Positions 51,555-62,162 of a DNA stretch of 64,000 nucleotides are shown here, one piece after another. A program made the translations under genes and the position numbers. The number at the start of each line of letters is the position of its first letter. The stretch's first letter is position 1. Under the pieces are notes generated by a model. That model had not been told where the DNA came from, made no database searches, and saw only the letters and a list, made by a program, of their open reading frames with translations. This stretch comes from Furcasterigmium furcatum (taxonomy: Eukaryota; Ascomycota; Sordariomycetes; Glomerellales; Plectosphaerellaceae): assembly GCA_001599815.1 (NCBI GenBank), contig BCIA01000006.1, positions 3,412,961-3,476,960 on the forward strand. Direction: 5' to 3'.

Positions 51555-54500
51555 TCAATGACTGTCGTGCTCCGTGTCGAGGTCCATAACCTGGACAACC
51601 CTCTCATCCTCCTCAACTTGCTCAGGCTCGGCGTTGTGGTTCGAGGTGGCGTTGTCGTATTCTCGGAGGACCTCCTCCAGGGCCTTCCTGACCATCTGGC
51701 CCCATGTGTCGGGGTAGAGGATCTTGATGATCTCGAACTCCGACTTGATGTTGGTCTCATGCCCGTCGTCCTGGGTCACCTTGTCGATGGCCTCTGTCTT
51801 CGCTTGCTGCTTCTCCTTGATCTCCTCGTCCGCAGTGTCGCGGGCCAGGATGCGGACGAGGTGAGTCTCCTTCCGCTGGCCCTGGCGCCAGACTCGGGCA
51901 AAGGCCTGAGCCTCCGCGGCTTCGTTCCACCAGATGTCCAGCAGAATAACGCGAGAGGCGCAGGTGAGGTTGAGAGCTTGTCCGCCACAACGCATCGATG
52001 CGACCTGGAGGAGAGTTAGTCAACTCAACCATACAACAGGTTCAAAGGCAGATATTCTCACCATGTATTTGATCTTGGGCTTCTGCTGGAACGCTTCAAT
52101 GGCCTTGATCTTCTCCTCGCCTGACATCTTGCCGTTGAGGTAGATGAACTCGATGCCCTCCTGCTGAAGCATTCGTCCGACTATCATGGAGGTTGTGAGA
52201 AACTGCGTGAAGACTGCAACGGGTCAGTTCGACATTTTCAGTGCGCTGCGGGAGGCCTGGTCGACTCACTGATGCCCTTGTGAGAAGGATCGTCCATCAT
52301 CCAACGAAGGATGGTGTCCTTGGCTGCCGTGATTTTGGCGCTCGGGGCCGGGACTCCTCCATTCTTGAACATGTCGTCGGCGACAGCCCTCTTGAAGAAG
52401 CCACCCTCATCGTCTCCAACACTAGGTCGCAAGCCAAAGAAGTCGGCGGCGGGCCGCCGATTTTTGACGCTGCCGTCTGCGTTCTTCGCGGAGGTCTTCC
52501 GTGTCTTCTGCATGTTCAACGTCTTGTTTGAGCGAGGCTCTTCGTTAGTCGGGGTCATTCTCTCGAGAGTATCGAGTTTCCTGAAGCCCTCGACCTTCTT
52601 GTTGCATTTTGGACACTTGGCCCTGCCCTCGAATATGTGATCCTCGATCTTGTCCATGATGCAAGCTTGACAAAATATGTGTCCGCACTGAGAAACGTCA
52701 GGTTGTGACTTCATTATGAGATGGGATTGGGACTCAAAAGTTTACCGGCTTCAAGGGCTTAGGTTTCACGAAGTCGCCAGTATCCCTGTCGCACAAGGTG
52801 CATTTTTCCTCTCGGAGTCTGACTGTATTGACAGCCAGTTCCAGGAGCTTGACGAGGAAGAACTTTCCGCCAAAGTCGGACTTTCCAAAGGGAATCAGCG
52901 TCCTCGATCCCATGGATGCTTCCGCCGTGTCGTCGTACTCGCTGTGGATGTGCCTGTCTTGCCAGGTGCCGATCTGAGAGTATGCCGTCCGCCTTCCCTC
53001 CACCTCGGTAAGACGGCGAATATATTGCTGCAAAGTTGGCTCTTCCAGCTTGGTGCGGAAGAACTTCTCCAGGCAGTAGGGATGCGAAACGGCCTGTCGC
53101 TGTCGAAGGCGCATGACGAGCTGCTGAAAGGGGTCGTTCGGATCGAACATGCTGCTCGTGAGACTTTGACCTCGAGTCAGCATAGGCATCAAACAGAGGA
53201 CTTGAAGTTGAAACCCACTTACTCATAGATAATCCTCTCCTCTTCTGTCAAGGTGACCCATTGGTCTCCGGGGTGAGAGGCTGGGAGGTCAATCATCGTT
53301 TCGCCCAGGAACTTGTCCTTGTGCGTCCTGTAACTCGTCAGTGCAACTCTCCAGCATCAAGACGAGGACCATCTATGAATACCTTCGCATGGTGAGCAGG
53401 CTGACCAAAGCATCGATTTTCTCTGTTCGGTGCCGCTGCGACACGGATCAGCCACATGTCGCGAAGTGAGTTAGCGGTTGAAAGATCTTACATCGTGGAG
53501 GTACTCGTTGCAGAACTCCTCTTCGTCCTGAGCATCCTCGTACCCAATGATCTTCAAGTACGGAAACAGTTCTGCAAGTAAATATCAGCATCTTCAAGCT
53601 CTCGTGCGTATTAATGTCCCATCTCACCCTTCGCTGCGTTGATCAGCGGTGTCCCGCTTAGTCCCCAGAACATGCCGGTTTTGAGATGCTGGGCGGAATA
53701 GCATGCTATGCACAGATTAGCTACCAAACAGTGCGTGCAGATTGTCTCTCAGCCACATACTCTTGCTGTCGATGTTCTTGATTGCGTGGACCTCGTCTAG
53801 AATGACGCGGAACCACTTGATCCGGTAAAGATGATCAACTTGGTTCTCAAACATCTCGCGGAAACTCCGTTGATCAATGATCTGGGGTTCACCACGTTCA
53901 GGACTGTCGCCGTACACACTCGGCTCTCATGGCATCTTCCTTCTCCTGGGATGGGTACCCTCGGCGGACCTCGGAGTAGCTCGTCAACCTAGATATCTAG
54001 TCAGAATCAATTCTCAGAAGATCGAGGGTAGGGATAGTCTGTACACGATGAACTTGTCAGCGATGGCCTGGCGCGACATGAAGCTCTGGGAGCTTCGGTA
54101 GATGAGGATGCTGCCCTCGTATTCTTCGCCCAGATGCTGCAGGATCATGTTGTACCACTGCTTGACAATGGCGATGTTCGGCAACACGATGAGAGTTGCT
54201 CCCTCCTTTCTCTCCCGGACTTCCTTGCTTGGTGGATTGCCGACCACTGCGCCGAGGGCCATGACTGTCTTCCCGAAGCCCATCTCGTCGGCCAGCACGC
54301 CGCCAAGGGGAGGCACACCATCAGTTTCTCTCTTGACCATCCACGAGACCGCTGTCAGCTGAAACTCCTTCAATGGTGTCTTCATACCTTTCAGCTTGTA
54401 GAGGCGCTCTCCGTTCTCAGCGTTCATGGATGTAATCTTGTTGTAGCCAAAGACTGTCATGGCCTCTCGAACATCGTCCTTCTGCGAAGAGGTGCGTCGA

Positions 54501-55315
54501 TTATTGAGGCTATTGTCCGCAATGGCGTGAGAGATTTGCTTGCGGCGGTCCCTGTTGGTAATGCGGCTGGGAGCTGCACCGCTGCTCTCTTCGCCAGACG
54601 CTTGAGCTTGAGGCTGGACACGAATTCGCCGCTTCTTTGGAGGGGGAGGGCCAATCTCATCGGGGTGAATGTATTGCCCTTTCTCGGACAGCAGCTTTCG
54701 GACATGCTTCTTGAGCTCGTCATGTAGCTTAGCCTGTCGTCTCGGGGCCATGCCCAGGGCATCTTTCGCATGCCTGACTCTGGTCTTGGGCACTTTGATA
54801 GGCCGCTCCTGAGCCCGCGTGTTTCCATCAGAGTCGGGTTGTGCCACATCAATCTTGGTGTTCTTTCGATCCTTGCGCCCATTCTCCACAACAGTGAAAA
54901 CATCTGGGAGCTCCTCATCCTCGCTCTGAATCAATTCTGGCCGAGCAGAGGCCAGAGGACTTGAGACCTTGTGGTTGTCATCTCGATCATTCTCGAGGCC
55001 CGTCGTTGCATGATTGGTGCGCTGGGTCGATTTTGGAGTAACGATGCCGAGGGAGAGGTTGACTTTGGAGCCAGGTCGGTATCCTTCGTTGGCCAAATCA
55101 GAGACGTAGATGATACCCTCATCGTCAGAGTGCTCTCGCTTGATAGCCTTGATGACATCGCTGAAACTCTTTGAGGTCGTCGCTTCGTGGGGACCGGGCG
55201 AGCTATCGGGAGCGTCGTAGGTCTCATCTGTCAGGTCAATGGATGGAGGAGCATGTGGCAGGGCAACATCCTCTGCAGGATCCGGGAAGGGATCCGCGAA
55301 GGGATCGTCGTCCAT
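51555..55315 (-). CDS. SNF2-family translocase with internal RING finger (Rad16/Rad5-type), apparent frameshift
   Basis: Ten exons: 55315-54045, 53988-53761, 53705-53628, 53571-53492, 53435-53383, 53327-53223, 53163-52746, 52687-52270, 52213-52062 and 52004-51555. Nine introns of 55-59 nt all obey GT-AG. The product is about 1083 residues. A disordered acidic N-terminus precedes the ATPase: 'LADEMGFGKTVMALG' (motif I) and 'RVILDEVHAIKN' (DEVH). A RING ('CTLCDRDTGDF', 'PCGHIFCQAC', 'CPKC') sits between the lobes. The second lobe has 'IIFTQFLTTSM' and 'RVWRQGQRKET'. It should remodel DNA-bound proteins and may ubiquitinate them. Exon 2 (228 nt) has one base too many: the frame shifts near 53915 between 'DAMRAEC' and 'YGDSPERGEPQ'. 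This could be an assembly error, a real mutation or a tiny intron. Confidence 0.85.
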
Positions 55316-56271
55316 GATGCTTGTTGTTCTGGGGGTTAACGCATCTAACGAAGCCTTGATTTGCTCTGAGAAAGGTTTGTTTGAAACAGCGAGAGGCCTC
55401 GAGGCTTGGTTGCAAGGTAGGAGGAGAGGAAAGTTGTTTGGTGGGGGGTAAGATGAGAGAAGAAAAGAAAGATTCCGTTGGGAGGAGGTGAGCTTGTGTG
55501 AATATTTATACTCGCAATCTTCGTCCGAAAGAGAAAGAGCAGTATATCGGATTCTGCACCTGCAAAAGCAGCCCCTCAGGCTACTGCCCCCCTGCCACAG
55601 TACGGCGATGACTGCTGCGACACCTGCTGTAGGTCTGCTGGACTTCCTCACAACTGCGCCAGTCGCGGTCCCTACCGCGACAACGGCAACTATGGCAACA
55701 ATTTCCATTACAGCTCGACTAGCCACTACCACAGCGCCGCCCGCTGGCATGATCACTCAAGCTGCGGGAACCACGGCTCAGCCTGTCACGGCTGTGGCAT
55801 GAGAGTGTGGTATGAGAGTGTGGCACATCGCGTGTTTTCCTTTCCTCGGAGCCCCAGAGGTTCTAGGACGTGTCTAGAAGCCGATCATACGTGCAGTCAG
55901 TGCGTGGCTATTGGATAGCATCATTGTTCTCCAACTACCCTGTGATTCATTGTTTTGGTGGCAATGCCCTTGTGACTGAGTGAATGTTGACGTTGAATGG
56001 GCTGTTGCCCCAATTGTGTCTTTGCCTGAGTCACTTCCCGTTGCCTACTTGTAACTCTTTCCCACCTCTTCTGTTTCCCAAGACCTCCTCCAATTCTGGG
56101 GTCGAACCTCTTCGCGATTCCAGACGGAACTTCCTCTCTCGAGCCTTGACAAAAGGCCTCATTTCTATCGCGATTTCTCACCCTTGGTTTACATCGCACA
56201 ACACCTCGAGGTAAGACGCCCTTCATCCAGATTGTTTGACGTTCTAACAAAGTCTGTAGCAGTGGCCAATC
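55316..56271. promoter_or_regulatory. Divergent region with 5' UTR intron and a Cys/His-rich open segment
   Basis: The promoter of the SNF2 gene lies on the left. An unexplained open segment with coding-like bias occupies 55502-55918 (see findings). On the right is the leader of the next gene with an intron (56211-56259). Confidence 0.4.
56211..56259 (+). other. Probable 5' UTR intron, 49 nt
   Basis: GTAAGA donor, TTCTAAC branch sequence and TGTAG acceptor occur in order 12 bases before the ATG at 56272. No coding frame needs the splice, so it lies in the untranslated leader. Confidence 0.6.
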
Positions 56272-57018
56272 ATGGCTGAGAACACGCCCCCGGCCACGGT
56301 TGTCAACTCGTCCGCCGACCTCCCCGAAGTCTGGGCAGAAATGATGGATGACCTGCTCGACGCTCTTGTCAGGAACAATAAGACGCAACAATTCAGCCGC
56401 GAGAACCGCGAGGCCCTATGGAGCCGTATCTTCGACGGTGGCTGGAACACCAGCCTCCGCATCCTGAAGCCAGCACCTCTGGTGGACCGCTTCGCGATCC
56501 ATACGCAGGTGCAGATCGGCGTACTGCGCGTCGACTGCCCCGAGTCGCACGCCAGTGCCAGCAAGAGGCGCAAGAAGAACGACGGCAGCCCCGCAGCTCT
56601 CCCGCCCCCCGAGCGTCGCGCAGGCGCTCCCGCATTCATTAAGGTCTCCATCAAGGACGGCCTTTCGTTCATGTGGACCGACCGCCGCGGCAGGGTACTT
56701 GATAGGTCCCTTGTACGACTGGACGATGACACCTCGACGGCTGACGCGTACTCAATGGCCGTCGACCACTGGGACACGTACGAAACAAGGAGGGTGAGGA
56801 CCTGGAACCGCAGCATGGTTATCTTCTGGGCCCGAGAGCGGCTTGTGAACCGCCTTCGGGAGATTGACAATGGCGTGAAAGTCGTGGGCCATACCCAGCT
56901 CACCAACGACCTTGTCCCGCTCGAGTTGGCCTCGGACCTGCTTAAGACTCTTGCGCAGGCATACGAGCTGTCGAGGCACCGAGCTAACCGGACAGATGGT
57001 CTTCTCAGCCAGTGGTGA
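56272..57018 (+). CDS. Unrecognised conserved-looking protein, 248 residues
   Basis: The single coding exon starts 'MAENTPPATVVNSSADLPEV'. It has a helical N-terminus with 'EMMDDLLDALVRNNKTQQFS', a basic spacer ('ASKRRKKNDGS') and a C-terminal part with 'IKVSIKDGLSFMWTDRRGRV', 'DHWDTYETRRVRTWNRSMVI' and 'RLVNRLREIDNGV'. It has good codon bias and no signal peptide, membrane segment or metal-binding cluster. I do not recognise the family. A probable intron in the 5' leader supports a real transcript. Confidence 0.68.
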   Translation: MAENTPPATVVNSSADLPEVWAEMMDDLLDALVRNNKTQQFSRENREALWSRIFDGGWNTSLRILKPAPLVDRFAIHTQVQIGVLRVDCPESHASASKRRKKNDGSPAALPPPERRAGAPAFIKVSIKDGLSFMWTDRRGRVLDRSLVRLDDDTSTADAYSMAVDHWDTYETRRVRTWNRSMVIFWARERLVNRLREIDNGVKVVGHTQLTNDLVPLELASDLLKTLAQAYELSRHRANRTDGLLSQW

Positions 57019-58114
57019 GAGTTACTCTGGAGCCCTATGGCCCTTGATATGGCTACTGACTCTCTGGCACTTAGATGCGTATCCGCTTGGGGGCTTCATG
57101 GCTGTCTTTGGGGTCTTTTCATAATGGGCAAGAACAGGGAGACACTCGGGGTTTTCCGCTTGGGAACGCTGGAACCATTCGACACGCCCGCTAGAAAGCG
57201 TGGGAGAGCCCCGGAGCTGGTTGGGTGGGGTGCGTAGGGGAACAACGCAAAATCAAACCGAGACAACGCAGTATGCATGTTCGCCGAGAGGCATAGCAGA
57301 TTACCAATGACGTTGACGCCCTTGGTTGTGCCGTCTGGAAATAGCATTTCATACGCCGAATGGACAAGAGGAGTTCAGACTGAAAGTCTGATTCTTGCTG
57401 TCCTTGCTTATAAAGTCGTGAAAAGGGGCCCGAGAAGCTGGATGGAAGGAGGCAAAATCCAATCTTTTCCTAACTGTGGACTTCGAATTCAATCAGCAAG
57501 AATTCAACGAGACGTAGTGCCAAATCAACGCGGTGCCAACTCGACGCGGTGCTGGCCAAGGGGATCGCAATAGATGACCTCCCACCTCAGAAGGGGCCCA
57601 GTCGACCAGACTTCAGATCGAGCCTTAGATACTTGAGATGAGCTCTCTCTCAACCTCAGAAAATTGAGATAGCGCCCGGTTAAGCTGGAGGGAATTCTAA
57701 GGACACCTATCTCGACAGCAGTACAACCGAGCCGGGCCCCGTGCCAACTCAACGCGCGGTGCCGAATGCTCATATCGCGTTGCGATATGCATCGTGAGAA
57801 AAGCTCAAATGTTCAAATCAGCCAACTAGGACACCTTGGTTTGTGGTAAGTATCCCTGAGAGTTTCTTAGCGAGTGATAGATTCCTGGATCTCTTGGGAA
57901 CTTGGGAGGTGGTAACGGTTGGGGAAACCCCTGAATTCGGTGTGACCAGGAGTGGTTCGGTGAGCGACAAGGCGGTCAGCGTGGTGCACTTGGAGAGGAA
58001 GAATTCTGCCGTGTGCTCCACTAAAAAAAATCCCCCGCGACCCTGCCATCGCCGACTTTCGAGGTCCAACTCTGCGCAACACATTCTAAAGACATCGCCA
58101 GCAAAATCGCCAAG
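57019..58114. promoter_or_regulatory. Intergenic with short GTGCCAACTCAACGCG repeats, promoter of ESF1
   Basis: No gene is supported in these 1.1 kb. Three copies of a 16-bp unit lie at 57517-57532, 57533-57548 and 57741-57756. The sequence just before the Esf1 ATG is A-rich. Confidence 0.4.
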
Positions 58115-60199
58115 ATGTCCAAGCCCAACAAGATCAAGGACTCGCGGTTCGCAAACTTTGAGACGGATCCGCGGTTCCGTCTCCCCTCGAAGCGCAAAAC
58201 CAAGACCACGATCGACAAGCGATTCGCCGGCCTCCTCAAGGACGACGAGTTCACTGCGACCGCCAAAGTCGACCGATATGGCCGAAAGCTGAAGTCCGAC
58301 TCGAAGAAGAAGGCGCTGCAGAGGCTGTACCAGCCAGAAGAAGAAGAGGAGGCGGAGAAAGAGGAGGAGGACATCGAAGTGGAAGACGACGATGTTGTCC
58401 AGCGCGAGCTCGAGGCCGCGAACGAGAAGTTCGACCCCGCCCGAGGCGGCGGCTTCTCTTCGTCCGAATCCGAGAGCGAGTCCGATGAAGAGGAGGGTGA
58501 TCAGGATGCCGGCGCCGACAATAAGGCTTCCATGCAGCGACTGCGTGACGAGCAGGCCGAGGTTGAACAGGGCGAGGTCACGAATCGGATTGCGGTCGTC
58601 AATCTGGACTGGGACCACCTCAAATCACAAGACCTGATGGCCCTCTTCAGCAGTTTCCTGCCCGCGACCGGCGGCAGGATAGAGAAGGTGTCCATCTACC
58701 CGAGCGAGTTCGGCAAGGAGCGCATGCAGCGCGAGGAGCTCGAAGGGCCCCCGAAGGAGATCTTCAAGACATCCAGGAAGCTCGACTCGGAGGACGAAGA
58801 CTCGGACAGCGAGAGCGAAGAGTCTGACGCCGAAGACTCCGACGAGGAGATCAAGAAGGATCTGATCCAGGAAGGCGACGACCGGGACTTCGACAGCGAC
58901 GCACTGCGATCATACCAGTTGGACCGCCTGCGATACTACTACGCCGTCATGGTCTGCTCAGACAAGACCGCCGCCCAGAAGATCTACGAGTCGACAGACG
59001 GCACAGAATACCAGTCCTCCTCCAACTTTATCGACCTTCGATTCATCCCCGACGAGGTCGAGTTCGATGACGAGCCCCGAGACGAGTGCGAGAAGGTGCC
59101 GGAGGGATACAAGCCGATCGAGTTCATCACGGATGCTCTGCAACACTCTAAGGTGAAGCTCACGTGGGACCTGCACCCGGAGGACGCATCCAGGAAGGAG
59201 TCGATCAAGAAGGCCTTCAGTGGCAGCCGGAACGAGATTGAGGAGAACGATCTTCGGGCATACCTCGCCAGCGACACCGAGGACGACGATGATGTGGACG
59301 AGGACGAGGCTGCTGCGGCCGACGAGCCGAAGCTGTCCAAGAGGGAGCAGGCGAGGCAGCAGATGAGGGCAGCCCTCGGCCTCGGTGAGGCAGAGACAGG
59401 GAAAAAGGCAAAGGGTGGAGCTGTCGGCGACATGCAAATCACGTTCACGCCAGCTCTGACGGAGACCAAGAACGCCAAGGATCCCGAGCAGGAGGAGACG
59501 ACCATCGAGAAGTACGCGCGCAAGGAGCGGGAGCGCAAGGAGAAGAAGCGCGAGGCTCACAAGGCGAAGCGCGAGGGACGCGATCCCGACGCCGAGTCGG
59601 AGTCAGATGCGGAAGAGGCCGAGGCCCCGGCCGAGGACGACCTTGGATTCGACGATCCCTTCTTCTCCGCCGAGGCGCCCCAGAAGAAGAGCAAGAACTC
59701 GGTCCGGAAGGAAGATCGCCTGGCGAAGCGAGCAGCCCGGGAGGCTGAGGAGGCCGAGAAGGCCGAGCAGAAGGCGCAGCTGCAGCTCCTGATGGCGGGC
59801 GACGAGGAGGAAGAGGCCAACCATCTGGACCACTTCGACATGAACGAGATTACCCGGGCCGAGAAGCAGAAGAAGAAGAAGTACAAGAAGAAGGGCAAGC
59901 GCGGCGACGAGGAGAGGGCGGGCCTGCAGGAGGGCTTCAAGATGGACGTGGACGATGACCGTTTCAAGGCTGTCTTCGAGAGCCACGAGTTCGCGATCGA
60001 TCCGTCGAACCCCAAGTTCAAGGCCACGCAGGCCATGGAGCAGCTTCTGGAGGAGGGTAGGAAGAAGAGAAAGGCCGGTAACGCTGGCGAGGAGCGGGAA
60101 GTGAAGAAGGTCAAGAAGGCGAAAAAGGAGGGTGATGACATCGGCGGACTTGTCGCATCAGTAAAACGCAAGTCTGGCGCAAAGTCGAAGAAGAAGTGA
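58115..60199 (+). CDS. ESF1: Pre-rRNA processing protein Esf1
   Basis: An intronless gene encodes 694 residues. The start 'MSKPNKIKDSRFANFETDPR' and 'FRLPSKRKTKTTIDKRFAGL' is characteristic of Esf1. Acidic and Lys-rich blocks alternate through the protein. The central domain (about 150-390) has 'NRIAVVNLDWDHLKSQDLMA' and 'GGRIEKVSIYPSEFG', then 'DRLRYYYAVMVCSDKTAAQK'. The C-terminus has the NUC153-like segment 'VDDDRFKAVFESHEFAIDPS' and ends in basic residues. Esf1 acts in the nucleolus in 18S rRNA maturation. The length agrees with the family. Confidence 0.93.
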   Translation: MSKPNKIKDSRFANFETDPRFRLPSKRKTKTTIDKRFAGLLKDDEFTATAKVDRYGRKLKSDSKKKALQRLYQPEEEEEAEKEEEDIEVEDDDVVQRELEAANEKFDPARGGGFSSSESESESDEEEGDQDAGADNKASMQRLRDEQAEVEQGEVTNRIAVVNLDWDHLKSQDLMALFSSFLPATGGRIEKVSIYPSEFGKERMQREELEGPPKEIFKTSRKLDSEDEDSDSESEESDAEDSDEEIKKDLIQEGDDRDFDSDALRSYQLDRLRYYYAVMVCSDKTAAQKIYESTDGTEYQSSSNFIDLRFIPDEVEFDDEPRDECEKVPEGYKPIEFITDALQHSKVKLTWDLHPEDASRKESIKKAFSGSRNEIEENDLRAYLASDTEDDDDVDEDEAAAADEPKLSKREQARQQMRAALGLGEAETGKKAKGGAVGDMQITFTPALTETKNAKDPEQEETTIEKYARKERERKEKKREAHKAKREGRDPDAESESDAEEAEAPAEDDLGFDDPFFSAEAPQKKSKNSVRKEDRLAKRAAREAEEAEKAEQKAQLQLLMAGDEEEEANHLDHFDMNEITRAEKQKKKKYKKKGKRGDEERAGLQEGFKMDVDDDRFKAVFESHEFAIDPSNPKFKATQAMEQLLEEGRKKRKAGNAGEEREVKKVKKAKKEGDDIGGLVASVKRKSGAKSKKK

Positions 60200-60636
60200 G
60201 CAGAGAGCCGGGAGAACCGTGTATAGTGTATCAACCAAGAACAGAGGGCTACTGTTGTTCCCTGAAGATCAGAACCGATTCGAGCGTTATGACAACATGA
60301 GGACATCCTCAGTATGAAGTGAGACGTGACACGGTTTGCTTCCCCTGGTGGTCATGGCACAGTCGACAGGAGGCCATGTTACTCTGATCTTGGTCAAATC
60401 AGGCCAGAATATGTTCAGTTGATCCTCCAAAGGATAAATATCATTTCTTTCTTTGTAACTACCTAAATGTTCCGTTTCCTCCTATTTTCCCTGTCATCCG
60501 TGTCTCGAACACTCCAGAGAGTGTTAGTCAAGCCGTCCATCCTAATTATCCCTCCGTGATGCTTGCCTTGACTGAAATGTTTCCGCCTCGACTGCGCTCC
60601 CGTGTGGAAACTCAGCTTCCTCGTCATCTTGACGAT
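60200..60636. other. Convergent 3' gap
   Basis: The 437 bp between converging genes show only AT-richer untranslated sequence. Confidence 0.3.
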
Positions 60637-61422
60637 TTAACCGTTCAGGCCTTCCTGTCCAGGGAAAACGGTGCCGTTTTCGACGGCAGCCAGGTGGCCC
60701 CTCGCGACATAGCCGACGGCAGGGAAGTGCCTGTCGAACCAGGGGTACATCTCGGCCGCGCCGGGGACGTGGCGCCAGTCCCTCATGAGGTCGCCGACGA
60801 TGGCAAACATGCTGACGACATGGACGCCGGCAGCCTCCATGCGCTTGTTGGAGATGTCCCGAACAAAGGTCGAGGTCGTTCCCGAGGCTTCGGCGTTAGC
60901 CCAGACCGAGAACCCGGCCTCCCTGAGCGAGAGGGCCAAGAACGCCGTGCAGACGTCGGTAGCGATACCACCGAGGATGATCTGGGTCTTGTTGGCAGCA
61001 AAGACGGCCTCGCGGAATTCCTCGCTGTCCCAGGCGTTGACCTCGCCCTGGCGCGGGATGAGGGGCGCATCCGGGAACATCTGGCGGATCTCTCGAGGCA
61101 GAGGGCCGTTGGGTCCAGTCTCGGCCGACGTGGTCATCACGACAGGGAGGTTGAATACATCGGCGATGGCGGCATGAGTGACCATCGCTTCGTGGAAAAC
61201 TGTAGCCTCAAAGTCCCGAACCAAGTGGAAGAGGCCAACTTGATGATCGACAACGAGGAGCATCTGAACATCATCAGCCGTCGTTCAATGGGCAGCAGAA
61301 GGGTCATCTAGGGGCTCACTGACCGCTTTGTCCTTGTCTAGCCTCTCGAAGACGAAGTCTTTTGCGCCATTGTTAGCCTGCAAGCCGAATACACCCTGAG
61401 CAAGACGTCTGCTTACGGTCAT
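60637..61422 (-). CDS. Isochorismatase-family hydrolase (YcaC-like)
   Basis: The main exon 61263-60637 holds nearly the whole fold: 'MLLVVDHQVGLFHLVRDFE' with the catalytic Asp, 'VVMTTSAETGPNGPLPREI', and 'LGGIATDVCTAFLALSLREA' with the catalytic Cys. An upstream exon 61377-61324 ('ANNGAKDFVFERLDKDKA') fits the usual N-terminus and joins across a 60-nt intron with a GTCAGT donor. A two-codon first exon (61422-61417) with a 39-nt intron completes a 228-residue model. An alternative ATG at 61483 begins a clean signal peptide ('MKLASFLASAALGLGFVSAG'), but I cannot join it in frame. The 5' end is therefore uncertain. The substrate is unknown; such proteins hydrolyse small amides or ethers. Confidence 0.75.
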
Positions 61423-62162
61423 GGCCAGCGGAAACAAATCCCAAGCCAAGGGCCGCGGAAGCGAGAAAAGAGGCGAGCTTCATGGCGAAGGTGCGGAGAA
61501 AACCTAGAGGCGTTTACTCTGGACTGGCGATGGACAAGTGATGAGGACTGGAGAGGCCGGCTGAAGCTTGACGAACAAATCCTACCCTATGAGGCCCGCG
61601 AATGAGTCTTTTATAGATCATGGCCGTCCATACAACGACTGGGAATCAAGACTCAAGACTCAGCGGCATCGGCTGCTCTTCTCATTGCAGATATCATGGC
61701 CGACCCATGCCCACGCCCATGCCCTGGCCATCAACATCCATGCTGCACAACCCTCCACCTTCCACTCTCAAGCCTGGTTGTCAGCCACAAAAGGAAGGAG
61801 TAGCAGTTGCCAACGTTTGCTGAGTCCATATGGTAGCAGCGGAGCGGGTCGTGGCGCCCAAGATGCGTCTGCGAAACCGCGGATGAACTCTGAATTTCTC
61901 TGTATTGGGTCGTATCCGGACTCAATTCTCCAATCGACATTGGAACGGCACGTGACGTTGGGACTGGACGAATTAGAAGTCCTTGCAAATTGATGACCCA
62001 CCGGCGGCTTTCCCCGTGACCTCGCGACTACTGGCAGGCAGCACCGGCATCCCGGTCGCGTCTTCCGTCGCCGATCACGAACCTCCACCACTGTGAGTCG
62101 TGACGCAGGAGAGGGGCACACTTCGGCTCTGACAACAACATGACTGCGGCAATTTCTTCGCC
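61423..62162. promoter_or_regulatory. Divergent promoter, isochorismatase-like / EXO5
   Basis: These 740 bp include the possible signal-peptide exon at 61483 discussed for the hydrolase gene. Otherwise I see no gene. Confidence 0.3.
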
